DNA of 15,884 bases from Planctomycetota bacterium (lineage in GTDB: Bacteria > Planctomycetota > Brocadiia > SM23-32): the NCBI GenBank assembly GCA_018334735.1, contig JAGXLK010000006.1:1-15884 (forward strand). Reading direction: 5' to 3'. Both the position numbers and the translations under genes were made by a program. Position 1 is the stretch's first letter. Each line of letters begins with the position of its first letter. This document shows, piece by piece, positions 6,393 to 15,094 of the stretch. The notes beneath the pieces are model-generated. The model did not search any database, was not told where the DNA came from, and worked only from the letters and a program-made list of their open reading frames with translations.

Positions 6393-6432
6393 GTGACGAT
6401 GTGCAAACTTTATTCTGTAGGGAGGTAGAAGA

Positions 6433-7335
6433 ATGCATAAGCGGAAAGCAGGAAAAAGGTTGGGCTTTACTTTAATCGAACTTCTGGTGGTGATTGCCGT
6501 CATCGCTATTTTGGCCGCGTTGCTCTTGCCAGCACTGGAGGGGGCTATTGACAGTGCCAGGAAGACCTACTGCAGCAATAACATGAGGCAGTTCTATAAC
6601 TACGCCGCCTTTTTCGAGTTGGATCATGGTGCCATCCTGCCGGCATGGTACTACACCCGCCTGCCCGATGGATGTTCTGCCACCCCTGCCGATTATGCGC
6701 TGCCGGGCGGTGGTTCATTGTGGAACAGTGACGGCAAAGAAGACAGCGGGAATCCGCAGGTGGCCGAACACATGTTGGCGGATTTTGGCTATGTGGATAG
6801 CGACTACGTACGGGCGCCTATGTTTCAGAAGATGCGAACTGACACGATCTTCTGCTGCCCGAACATGTTCACCGGTGTCGGCAACGCCGGCTACAAGTGG
6901 AGCAGCAGCATATTTTACGAATTGAATATGAGTGGCTCGGTTCCCGAGTACGAACGGCGGAGATGGGGCCGGACGAAATGGGGGGATGACGAGCGGGTAA
7001 CGGGAAGTTAGTCCGCAGATCGCGTCTGGAACATGTGGAGCGCCTACACCGTCAACCTCGCCGCCGGCGCCGGCCCCTACAGCGGCACGAACAGGGGTCT
7101 GCCGGTCTACAAACGCAGGCGATGGAAAAGCGGGGCGAGCCGCGTGGGTTATATCTTCGAGTTTCACGGCCCCTATATGGGCGAGATTGTTGAGCACGCT
7201 TACCTTACCGGCGAGGATAACGTGCCCCTGCGGCACAAACAGTCCGCCAACATGATCTATGCCGATGGGCACCTCGGTTATATCCCCACCGACGGTTTTG
7301 CCACCCGGGCTGATATCCCGTGGGAGTGGGAGTAG
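6433..7335 (+). pseudogene. Prepilin-like H-X9-DG protein interrupted by an in-frame TAG
   Basis: The reading frame runs for 300 codons in total but is broken by TAG at 7009-7011 (codon 193). The N-terminus is a class III prepilin signal: basic [11 protein letters not shown], then [20 protein letters not shown], with cleavage expected after G11 and Glu at mature position 5. The part after the stop stays in the same frame and ends with RHKQSANMIYADGHLGYI, an exact H-X9-DG motif of the prepilin-type processing-associated domain. Both halves are therefore needed for a normal family member. GGGAGG at 6420-6425 precedes the ATG by seven bases. Such proteins are exported and may form pseudopilus-like or surface structures; in these phyla they often stand at the head of carbohydrate-use clusters. 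The cause could be a nonsense mutation, a base-call error or readthrough. The frame's own final stop is also TAG, so general TAG reassignment is unlikely. Confidence 0.75.
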
Positions 7336-7438
7336 GCGGTATGGCAACTCCTGTTGCCTTGAAACGGATTATGCCGAGGGTGCCAACGATCACTACGGAT
7401 GGATCTGAAATGGAGGCAAATGCAAAACTCCGACGGCC

Positions 7439-9394
7439 ATGCTTAACACTTCTTTTCCTTATTGGATTATCTTGAGCAAAACATTGACCACGACCGTATT
7501 TCTGCTGGCCATGATGCTCGCCACCTCCGGCCGGGCTGCGGAGGAACCGTCGCGGGAGCCGCTGCGGGTGCAATCCCATACCCTTGGCGTGGTGGGCGGG
7601 TCGCTGAGTGCGGCGACTTTCGTCAATGAACTCGTCGAGAACGGCAGCCTGCCTGCTGAAGTCGATACGGCAGCAGGAGCCTGGATCGACCTGGCAGGAC
7701 GCCCTGCTCCGCAACGGCGGACAGTGGCCCTGGTCACCTGCGGACTCGGAGGGCCGCGCAAGTTGGGTAAAGGACAGGCCTGGGCGTATGCCTTTCTCTT
7801 TGCCGGTCCCGACGCACACCTCGTAGAGGCACTGCACATCCCCTATGGTATGGTCTGGGACGGCAATGCCCTGGCATGGGCCTGGCGCCCCCCGGTAGCT
7901 GAGTTGGCGGCGCTTCTGTCCCTTTCCCTCCAGCAGAAGGAGGCTCCTGCCCGGCGGGAAGCAAACATCACTGTAAAATCATGGCCAAAGGCGAACACCC
8001 CGGACACCACCAGCGACGGACTGCCGACCGGAGTGTCGGACGAGGATCTGGCCGAGGATCTGGCAGCGGTCGAGTGGGGGCAAGCCCGATCGATTCTCGA
8101 GACCATGTCCTGGTGGGCGGCCTGGGATAACGGCCTGCGCCCCACGCGGGGCGACGCATCACTCAGCATTGAACTGCACGTTCGCCCATCTTACCGCGCA
8201 TTTGATCTGCAACTGATTTTTCATTCCGCCAACAAACAACGAAAACTGCAAAAGTTTGGTATTCCCGAGACCAGCCTGCAGGCAGCTCTTTCCCGTATGG
8301 TGCAACTGGCCCTGGCACCGGATGGTATGCGGGATATTGGCCTTCTGGTAAAGGGAGAGCCCACCCTCCTGTCCGCTGATACGGAGGGGGTGGTCTTCAA
8401 TGCCCGGGGTGCGCTTTTCCGGGTTGATCCTTCAAGTGGCAAGGTGGTTTATCCGCAACTGGACGAAGTGGGAGATGTGCCCACTTCACAGCGCCGCAAG
8501 TGTGTCATCAATTCAGGAGTTATCTACCGGACTAGCAATTACGTTGCCCGTGTGAATATCGCTGACGGCAATGAAGAGAAAATGGCTGCTATCCGTATCC
8601 CGGCTGAGTGGGCATTCTGTGTCCTGCCGGACAATACAGTCGCCGTTGCTAAAGGCGGAGAATTGCATGTGCAACGTGGCAATGACGTACTCTGGAAGAA
8701 GGCGCATGGAGGACTGTTGACCTGTGGCCCCATACACGCAGGTAATAAACTGATAGTCGGCGATGCAACGGGTAGGCTCCATGCTTATGGTATGGCAGAC
8801 GGGAAAAAAATATGGGAGCGCAAACTCCCGCAGCCAGTCCATTCGTGTCTGTCGGTGTCAGATAAGGCAGAGCATATCTACGCTTGTGACCGGGACACTT
8901 TGCACACCCTCGACGCCGCAACCAGTGAGGTCGTCTGGACACGTCCGTTGGGCGACACTCTCTTGCGTTCGCCAGTGATGACCGCCGGTGGCCTGCTGGT
9001 AGTGGACAAGCGCAACATCATCCGTCTGCTCGATCCGCATGATGGCTCCGAAAGGCAACGCAGAGTATGGGACACATGGCTCACTACGGTCGAATCCCTG
9101 AACATCGGGGGGCGCAACTTCCTGTCTATAACCGATATCGCATCCAGGGTGACTTGTTTATCCCCGGAAACCTTAGCCGAGCTGGGCCGGATTGACATTG
9201 GTCGGCCATTGGTGCCGGGCCTTCTTGCGGTTGAAAATTTTCCGCGCAGATGGGCACCTCGACTGACTATGAGTACTGGCAATAAACTATTGGATGAGGA
9301 GGGCACCCGCGAAGTGGCGACGGCTCCGACAATCATAGTGGCCGACCAGGAAGGCTTCATCTACCTGCTCCAGCCTCCGGGAGAAATGGAATGA
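7439..9394 (+). CDS. Secreted protein with PQQ-like beta-propeller domain
   Basis: This 651-residue protein begins with a signal peptide (hydrophobic TTTVFLLAMMLATSG, cleavage likely near GRA-AEE at 33). Residues about 40-290 form an unrecognised domain. About 305-650 contain repeated beta-propeller blades of the PQQ/WD type, for example GRLHAYGMADGKKIWERKL (445-463) and DTLHTLDAATSEVVWTRPL (486-504), with the typical L-x-A/G-x-D/T-G-x-x-x-W pattern. No cofactor-binding residues or enzyme motif stand out, so a binding or scaffold role is as likely as dehydrogenase activity. The start is uncertain: GGAGG at 7412-7416 is 22 nt away from this ATG, and a nine-codon frame starting at 7420 overlaps it. 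The next gene overlaps its stop by ATGA, so the two are co-translated. Confidence 0.7.
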   Translation: MLNTSFPYWIILSKTLTTTVFLLAMMLATSGRAAEEPSREPLRVQSHTLGVVGGSLSAATFVNELVENGSLPAEVDTAAGAWIDLAGRPAPQRRTVALVTCGLGGPRKLGKGQAWAYAFLFAGPDAHLVEALHIPYGMVWDGNALAWAWRPPVAELAALLSLSLQQKEAPARREANITVKSWPKANTPDTTSDGLPTGVSDEDLAEDLAAVEWGQARSILETMSWWAAWDNGLRPTRGDASLSIELHVRPSYRAFDLQLIFHSANKQRKLQKFGIPETSLQAALSRMVQLALAPDGMRDIGLLVKGEPTLLSADTEGVVFNARGALFRVDPSSGKVVYPQLDEVGDVPTSQRRKCVINSGVIYRTSNYVARVNIADGNEEKMAAIRIPAEWAFCVLPDNTVAVAKGGELHVQRGNDVLWKKAHGGLLTCGPIHAGNKLIVGDATGRLHAYGMADGKKIWERKLPQPVHSCLSVSDKAEHIYACDRDTLHTLDAATSEVVWTRPLGDTLLRSPVMTAGGLLVVDKRNIIRLLDPHDGSERQRRVWDTWLTTVESLNIGGRNFLSITDIASRVTCLSPETLAELGRIDIGRPLVPGLLAVENFPRRWAPRLTMSTGNKLLDEEGTREVATAPTIIVADQEGFIYLLQPPGEME

Positions 9395-12300
9395 ACAAAC
9401 ACTGGCAAATACCATATGGAGGATTTGGTTTCTGTGCGGTGCTCTTGCTCCTCTGGATGCCTGTGAGGTGTGTCCAGGCCGCAGAACCGGGGCTTGGTTT
9501 AGAAGATAATGAAGACGTGGAAGTATTCCTGGAGGAAGTCGGCCTCGCTGCGCCTGACAACGACTATGATAAGCTGAACCTTAGCCATCTGTCCAATTTG
9601 ACGCAATGGGAAGGCGTTAAGCCTCGTCCAGGAAGAGGCCGGCCTGCATCAACCGAAACCGGCACATACCATTGGGCCGCAAAGAGGAATGATGTTACAC
9701 CGCTTGACAGTGGAAACATCTTCACCCTTATCCGTATCCCTGAAGCTGCCAATTACCGTATCTTCCTGCGCCACCAACTGGATAAAGACCGTTACCATCC
9801 TGTCACGCTGACAGTTACTGATGCTGATGGCAATGATGTGGTACAGCACTGCTATGGAAAAATCACCTTACGCTTCGGCGTTCCCAGTACAGAGCAGGAG
9901 CAGGAATTACCCATCCGTTTTGAGAAGGAACGCCTAAAGCTTGGCATGTTCGATAAATCGAGCATGGTTTGGGAATACCATGATGTTAACCTTGAGCCGG
10001 GGGTTTATCGTTTTTCCTTGCGTAGTAATGATAAAGCCGCACTGGCAACAGCAGTTTTCATTACGACCAGTAAATCCTTTCGTCCCAGCCTCGCCGAAGG
10101 TGAAAAGACACTGGATCGCGTATTCATCCGCTATCGCCTGACGCATGGTCTGCCTGCCGATCGCACCTACGGCATCTCCGGTCAACTGCGCTACCATCAT
10201 CGCCGTCCGGTACCGGGACCCTCTGGTGTGGCGTGGGCTTGGAGTCTGGGTGAAATCGAAGCGGCTCCAGCAGGGACGTGGACTGAGTTTCTCGACATTA
10301 CCGAAGCGGTGGTGCCGGGGCCGGGCAAGTGGTCAAGCGCGTGGCTCTATCTTACCGGGGTCACGGAGGGCACAATTGAATTGCAACTGGCATGGTATCC
10401 CCACGCTGCCGCAGTCCAGAAAGAGGTGGAACTGGAGGTCTACCCCGGCCAAAAGCGTGACGGCGCTGCCTGGCTGCGCCTTCCCCACGGGGCACCACGG
10501 GTAGACCCCTCGGCCACCACCGCGGCCTGGGGCATGTGGCCGCCGGCCTTCGACGAGTTAATCCACACCCGGCGGCAGCTCATGCAGCGCTACCTGCGCT
10601 GGACGGAAGCGGCAGAAGCAGACCTCGGGCTTACACCGGAACACCCACGGACGCGCGCATTCCGGCTGATGAGTTCGGCTTGCCCCGGCTCCTACCGAAT
10701 GCTGGCCCGCCTGGGAGTAAACTGGATGCCTTCAGCCCCCGCCGAAGTGGTAAAGCGTTTTGGCCTCTTTGACGAGACCATGTGTTTCAATGATCGCTTC
10801 CCCGATTTCGGCGACGACCCCGCAGCGGCCACAGCGGCCCGGGCTCGAATGCTGCTATACAAGGGCGGCGACGAAATTAGCACTTACTACAGCGCGGCAT
10901 CAACCAACCGCTCGGTGCGGCGCAGCCGTGCATTCCACCAGTTCCTCGAAGACGAAGCCAAGCGTCACGGGCTGGACAAGCAGGACTATCTCGGTTTGTC
11001 AGACTTTACGCGCATCGAAGCTATCGATCAACTGCCTCTCAACCCCGGCGTTTACGAACGGCGGCTGTATTATGCATCGCAGCGCTTTGGTCACCTGGCC
11101 AGTGTTCCGGCGCGACGACGGCGTCTGCGAGAACTGCGCGAAACTTACCCCAACGTGCACGTGTACAACAACTATTCGCCACATCCGGTCTTTCTCACCG
11201 GCACCGACATGAACCATGGCGACTGGTTTGTACTCTGCCGCAACGGGGCGCAGAATTTGGGCTGGGGCGAAGACTGGGCATACCGCGGTTCCTGGGGACT
11301 TTATACCCATTACCAGGCCACAAGCTATTATGCCGCTCTCGTGGCGTGCGCCACCCGCAAGCACGGTTATCCCGGCGGTTTTTATGTCGGCGTGAATTGT
11401 GGAGGCGGGGCCCGGAAGCTCTTCGCCTGCATCGGCCAGGGACTGACCTGGCTGCGGCTTTACGATTGGGGACCTTTGGACGCCGGCGCCGATGGCAGAA
11501 ACTTCTGGAGTGACAACCAGCGGCAATATCGCGCCGTCATGGCGGCGACCTGCGCACTTGGTCCCGCCGACGACATTTTCCGGCAGGGGCGACGCGAACC
11601 CGCCCGCACCGCCATCCTCTACAACCGCAGCCACGAAATCTGGCACGGCGGTACTGGCCGCATGAACCACGACTGGATGTGGACCTATATCGCCCTGCGC
11701 AACCGGCAGATCCCCGTTGATGTAATTATCGAGGAGGATCTCAGCGCAGAGAGCCTGCGTTCCTATGACGTCCTGTATCTCGGCGGATTCAACCTGTCCG
11801 AGACGCACCTGGCGGCCGTGTCCAACTGGGTAAGCGCCGGGGGACTGCTGGTCGGTACGGCCGGCGCGGCCGTGCGGACAGCTGAAGAAGACGCTCCGCT
11901 GCCGGGGACGGCCGATCTCTTCGGCACCCGGCAAACCATCGTCCTACCGCCCCCTCGGCCGCGAGGAACTGAACCCCCCGTCGGCCCCGAAGTTCGGTTT
12001 GCCGAGTCGGAACTTCTACCGGCGGCTACCTTCATCGCCCATGCCGGTGTGCGGGCCGAACTTGCGCCGACAACGGGCAAGGTGGTCGGTACCTTCGCGG
12101 ACGGTACACCTGCTGCTGTACTGAACCGGGTTGGTGAAGGCCGGGCGCTGCTGCTGGGGTTCCTGCCCGGCCGCACCTACGCCGAGGCCGAAGGACGCAC
12201 CGGGAAGAGAGCAATGACAGCCGCCGACCAGGACAACCCGAACCGGGTCTACCGCCGCAATGAAGTGTGGATGGACCGACCGCCTACGGTAGTCCGGGAG

Positions 12301-12585
12301 TGGTTGGCCGCGCCGGTACTCCGCCACCTCGATGGCCAGACGGTTGAGTACTCGGAGCCCCGCACGGAGGCGACAGTGTTCACCAGTGATGCCGGAGTAG
12401 CCGTGCTGTTGGCCTCTTTCGCTGTCGATCCGTCTCCCGCGGGACGGTTGTCGGTGAAGCTGGACAGGCCTGTCACCACAGTCAAAAGCAGTTTACAAGG
12501 CGAGTTGGAGTGGCGGCAGATAGGCGGCCGTATCGAAGTGGAAATACCCGGACTCGATCCCGTGGATGTAATAATTTTTCGGTAA
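9391..12585 (+). CDS. Secreted large glycoside-hydrolase-like protein with GATase-like domain
   Basis: This 1064-residue protein starts with a signal peptide (CAVLLLLWMPVRC, cleavage likely after VQA near 30). Residues about 95-350 look like beta-sandwich modules (YRIFLRHQLDKDRYHPVTLT, GVYRFSLRS). A central region of about 390-720 has the feel of a TIM-barrel hydrolase, with acidic candidates DE at about 495 (YKGGDEIST) and E at about 626 (LGWGEDW). Residues about 736-830 (ILYNRSHEIWH, YDVLYLGGFNLSETHL, WVSAGGLLVGTAGA) resemble the glutamine-amidotransferase-like trimerization domain of GH42-type beta-galactosidases. A small beta domain ends the protein. The ATG overlaps the previous stop (ATGA), which indicates coupling. 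Family membership is an inference from the domain order; substrate and catalytic residues are not established. The first 800 nt are clearly less GC-rich than the rest. Confidence 0.7.
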   Translation: MNKHWQIPYGGFGFCAVLLLLWMPVRCVQAAEPGLGLEDNEDVEVFLEEVGLAAPDNDYDKLNLSHLSNLTQWEGVKPRPGRGRPASTETGTYHWAAKRNDVTPLDSGNIFTLIRIPEAANYRIFLRHQLDKDRYHPVTLTVTDADGNDVVQHCYGKITLRFGVPSTEQEQELPIRFEKERLKLGMFDKSSMVWEYHDVNLEPGVYRFSLRSNDKAALATAVFITTSKSFRPSLAEGEKTLDRVFIRYRLTHGLPADRTYGISGQLRYHHRRPVPGPSGVAWAWSLGEIEAAPAGTWTEFLDITEAVVPGPGKWSSAWLYLTGVTEGTIELQLAWYPHAAAVQKEVELEVYPGQKRDGAAWLRLPHGAPRVDPSATTAAWGMWPPAFDELIHTRRQLMQRYLRWTEAAEADLGLTPEHPRTRAFRLMSSACPGSYRMLARLGVNWMPSAPAEVVKRFGLFDETMCFNDRFPDFGDDPAAATAARARMLLYKGGDEISTYYSAASTNRSVRRSRAFHQFLEDEAKRHGLDKQDYLGLSDFTRIEAIDQLPLNPGVYERRLYYASQRFGHLASVPARRRRLRELRETYPNVHVYNNYSPHPVFLTGTDMNHGDWFVLCRNGAQNLGWGEDWAYRGSWGLYTHYQATSYYAALVACATRKHGYPGGFYVGVNCGGGARKLFACIGQGLTWLRLYDWGPLDAGADGRNFWSDNQRQYRAVMAATCALGPADDIFRQGRREPARTAILYNRSHEIWHGGTGRMNHDWMWTYIALRNRQIPVDVIIEEDLSAESLRSYDVLYLGGFNLSETHLAAVSNWVSAGGLLVGTAGAAVRTAEEDAPLPGTADLFGTRQTIVLPPPRPRGTEPPVGPEVRFAESELLPAATFIAHAGVRAELAPTTGKVVGTFADGTPAAVLNRVGEGRALLLGFLPGRTYAEAEGRTGKRAMTAADQDNPNRVYRRNEVWMDRPPTVVREWLAAPVLRHLDGQTVEYSEPRTEATVFTSDAGVAVLLASFAVDPSPAGRLSVKLDRPVTTVKSSLQGELEWRQIGGRIEVEIPGLDPVDVIIFR

Positions 12586-12619
12586 AAGTAATCTCAATCG
12601 TTGTTAGCTACAGAAAGGA
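12584..12619 (+). repeat. 36-nt leader repeat, copy 1
   Basis: This 36-nt sequence, from AAAAGTAATCTC to CAGAAAGGA, is identical to 15051-15086. It begins within the TAA stop of the GH-like gene and ends with the GAAAGGA ribosome binding site of the DUF4838 gene, whose ATG follows seven bases later. The exact identity over 36 nt cannot be chance. Confidence 0.9.
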
Positions 12620-12626
12620 TTGTTCC

Positions 12627-14972
12627 ATGTTGAAGAAAATCTGCTTACCGGGCTTGGCGCTGGCCCTGCTGACAGTTCTGGGAACCGTCGTCAACGCTGC
12701 CGACATCCGCCTCGCGGAGAATGTCAAGGACCGCTGCGTGATCGTCGCGCCCGACGAGATCATGAAGTGGGAAGGCGATGAGAAGAGGATCCGCCGGGGC
12801 CGACGCTGCCCCACGCCGGAGTATATTGCGGAGAACCGGCGGCGCATACGGCGCGACTCGGTCCATGACCTCGCGCTCTACCTCGGGAAGATCAGCGGCG
12901 CGACCATCGAGATCGTCTCGGAGCTCCCGAAAGGCGACAAGCGCACGCCGATCTATATCGACGCGGCGGCGAAGAAGGTCTTCGGCCCCGTCGGCACCCC
13001 GAAGGGAAAGGTGCGCGAGTTCCGCTTCCGCGTCGTCGCCGATCCGGCCAAGGGCCTCGGCCTCTACGGCCCGTCCCCACTCGGCACGAGCTACGCGATC
13101 TACGAACTCCTCCACCGCCTGGGCTGCCGCTGGTACATGCCCTCGGAGATGGGCGAGGTGGTGCCGAAGGACCCGGACCTCTCCGTCGAGCCGATGGATC
13201 TGAAGCTCGCGCCCGCTACCGAGGCCCGCGGCCTCTGGAAACGCACGACCACCCCGGACTTCTCCCGGCGCAACCGCCTGAGCGGCAACCCCGTCTCCGC
13301 CGGGCACCGGCTCTCAAAGTACACGAAGTGGTGGGATGAAGAAGCGGCCGAGAAGGAGGCCGAGAACGTCATCGAGAAGCTCGACAAGAATTATGTGCCG
13401 AGCATCAGCCTCTCGCCCAACGACGGGGTGATCCCGACCGAGAACGAGGGGCGGGCGGTCGACCCCGAGCCGCGGGTCTGGGAGCCGGCGGCCGGGCGCT
13501 GGTCGGTCACCGACCGGGTCATTCTCTTCGCCAACCGCGTGGCCGAGCGCGTGACCAAGAAATACTCCGACGTGACCTTCGGGCTGCTGGCCTACGTCAA
13601 CTACACCTCGCCCCCCCAACAGGAGAAAGTCCACCCGAACGTGATCCCGGTCCTCGCGCCGATCGACTTCAACCGCCACCACCCGATGAACTGGCCGGAC
13701 CACCCCAACGAGTACTGGCTGCTCGACCGCGTCGTCGGCTGGGGCAAGATGTGCGAGGGGTGGGCGGCCTACTGGTACATGATGAACCTTGCGGAGACGA
13801 CCGCGCCCTGTCCCTTCATCACCAAGATGGGCACCGACATCAAGATCATGCTGGACAACAACATGGCGTTCTGGACTCCCGAGACGATGGGCGGGTGGGA
13901 GTCGATGATGCCGGGCTACTACCTCACGATCCGCATGACGTTCTATCCCGAGGAGACGCCGGACGAGATCCTGGACGAGATGTGGACGCTCTTCTACGGC
14001 CCGGCGGCCGAACCGATGGAACGGTATTGGCGGGGCATCGACCGCGCCTGGATCGAAGCAGAGGAGTATTCCGGCTCTCTCTTCGGGTATCTGCGCATCT
14101 TCACGCCCGAGGTGATGGCGGAGGCGCGCAAGAACGTCGACGACGCGCTGGCCGCCTGCGAGAAGGGCTCGGCCGAGTACGAGCGCGTGGAACTGGTGAA
14201 CGCCAGCCTCACGCTCTTCGAGCACTTCATGAAGATGCGCCACGACTGGGCCAACGCACGGCTGAAAAACCTCAAGAGCGATCTGCAGACGTGGCGGGAG
14301 ATGCTGCGCGCCAACATCGAGAAGTACGCCGACCAGAAGACCTTCCGCGCCGAACCCTGGTCGCCGGGGGGCGCGAAGGGGGGGATGTCGGAGTGGTATA
14401 TCGACTGCTTCGTCGGTCACGCCTACGACGGCGGCTCGGAGATGGAGGCGGAGTATGTCCGCGTGGGCGAGCCGATGCTTGAGTGGAAGTGGCGCTACAA
14501 CCCCGACGCCGAGGAGGCGTCCATCCCGTGGACCAAGCCCGACTACAGCGATGTCAACTGGAAGACGACCCACGTCGTGCGCGAGACCTGGTCCACGATC
14601 GGTCACCACAACAGCATGACCGACAAGCCCTCGGGCCGCTCGGGGCGGATGGCCTATCGCAAATCGCAGACGCTTCCGGCCGTGCCGAAGGGCAAGAAGG
14701 TCTTCCTCTGGATCGGCGCGACCGACGGGAAGGCCAAGGTCTTCGTGAACGGCAAGCACATCAAGTACGAGCTGCCCCACGACACGCGCTCGCAGAAGAA
14801 AGGCGACAAGGTCGACTTTTTCAACGGCTACTGCAAGCCCGCGAAGTTCGACATCACGAGCGCGCTGAAGGAGGGCGAGAACCAGTTCACCATCCTCTGC
14901 GACCGGCACTTCCTCAACGAACTCGGAACCGGCGGGCTGATGGGCCCGGTCATCATCTTCCGGGAAAAATAA
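12627..14972 (+). CDS. Secreted DUF4838-type protein
   Basis: This 781-residue protein has a signal peptide (MLKKICLPGLALALLTVLGT, cleavage near VNA-AD at 24). Residues about 25-180 resemble the N-terminal domain of alpha-glucuronidase-like proteins, ending in GTSYAIYELLHRLGCRWYMP, a hallmark of DUF4838 proteins. The DUF4838 TIM-barrel-like region follows at about 190-480 (SLSPNDG, LLAYVNYTSPP). A helical part and a C-terminal jelly-roll-like domain (about 665-781, FLWIGATDGKAKVFVNGKH) resemble a carbohydrate-binding module. The family is tied to polysaccharide use but its exact activity is, to my knowledge, undefined. The start at 12627 is supported by GAAAGGA (12613-12619); the frame is open back to 12510 but would overlap the upstream gene. 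Codons end almost always in G or C, unlike the neighbours upstream. Confidence 0.85.
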   Translation: MLKKICLPGLALALLTVLGTVVNAADIRLAENVKDRCVIVAPDEIMKWEGDEKRIRRGRRCPTPEYIAENRRRIRRDSVHDLALYLGKISGATIEIVSELPKGDKRTPIYIDAAAKKVFGPVGTPKGKVREFRFRVVADPAKGLGLYGPSPLGTSYAIYELLHRLGCRWYMPSEMGEVVPKDPDLSVEPMDLKLAPATEARGLWKRTTTPDFSRRNRLSGNPVSAGHRLSKYTKWWDEEAAEKEAENVIEKLDKNYVPSISLSPNDGVIPTENEGRAVDPEPRVWEPAAGRWSVTDRVILFANRVAERVTKKYSDVTFGLLAYVNYTSPPQQEKVHPNVIPVLAPIDFNRHHPMNWPDHPNEYWLLDRVVGWGKMCEGWAAYWYMMNLAETTAPCPFITKMGTDIKIMLDNNMAFWTPETMGGWESMMPGYYLTIRMTFYPEETPDEILDEMWTLFYGPAAEPMERYWRGIDRAWIEAEEYSGSLFGYLRIFTPEVMAEARKNVDDALAACEKGSAEYERVELVNASLTLFEHFMKMRHDWANARLKNLKSDLQTWREMLRANIEKYADQKTFRAEPWSPGGAKGGMSEWYIDCFVGHAYDGGSEMEAEYVRVGEPMLEWKWRYNPDAEEASIPWTKPDYSDVNWKTTHVVRETWSTIGHHNSMTDKPSGRSGRMAYRKSQTLPAVPKGKKVFLWIGATDGKAKVFVNGKHIKYELPHDTRSQKKGDKVDFFNGYCKPAKFDITSALKEGENQFTILCDRHFLNELGTGGLMGPVIIFREK

Positions 14973-15050
14973 GTAAGAGCCTGCTGGTATAGGCTATATA
15001 GAGCACAAAGTATTTGTTACGAACAGGCAAAAAGTTTGTGCGACAGGTTC
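14973..15050 (+). other. Intergenic spacer with inverted repeats
   Basis: AGCCT and AGGCT around 14977-14994 can form a small stem. GCACAAA (15003-15009) pairs perfectly with TTTGTGC (15035-15041) around a 25-nt loop. There is no T-run, so an intrinsic terminator is not shown. The spacer is clearly more AT-rich than both flanking genes. Confidence 0.4.
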
Positions 15051-15086
15051 AAAAGTAATCTCAATCGTTGTTAGCTACAGAAAGGA
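15051..15086 (+). repeat. 36-nt leader repeat, copy 2
   Basis: The sequence is identical to 12584-12619 over 36 nt and includes the AAAGGA ribosome binding site of the gene starting at 15095, eight bases downstream. The bases flanking each copy differ (CGGT before copy 1, GTTC before copy 2), so the repeat has sharp ends. Confidence 0.9.
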
Positions 15087-15094
15087 AATAGAGC

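Larger units (their letters stand above)
5229..6432. other. Gene-poor, hairpin-rich intergenic region
   Basis: About 1.2 kb separates the SPFH operon from the prepilin-like gene. Open frames exist on both strands (for example 5945-6349 + and 5260-5796 -), but none has a recognisable protein pattern, and 5945-6349 runs through two strong stem-loops. Right after the operon, GGCTT (5257-5261) and AAGCC (5273-5277) could form a weak stem without a T-run. The rest holds degenerate repeats, several inverted repeats and stem-loops listed separately. A perfect 7-bp inverted repeat ATCGCAA/TTGCGAT lies at 5594-5600 and 5622-5628. Confidence 0.6.

Noticed and set aside
6433..7335. Recoded TAG (pyrrolysine-like or code change) in the prepilin-like gene
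   Set aside because: The gene's own final stop is also TAG, no recoding structure is evident after the codon, and a point mutation or base error is simpler.
10999..11934. 311-codon open frame on the minus strand
   Set aside because: It is opposite the GH-like gene in GC-rich sequence and has no recognisable domain or start signal.
12510..12626. Upstream extension of the DUF4838 frame
   Set aside because: It overlaps the GH-like gene, while the ATG at 12627 has a good ribosome binding site and begins a clean signal peptide.
13751..14482. 243-codon + frame inside the DUF4838 gene
   Set aside because: The Arg/Asp/Gly/His-rich product is typical of a shifted frame in GC-rich DNA, and the DUF4838 frame is clearly the real one.
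13314..14909. 531-codon open frame on the minus strand
   Set aside because: High GC in the DUF4838 gene suppresses stop codons in other frames. The product is Arg/Val/His-rich and repetitive, as expected for an antisense shadow.
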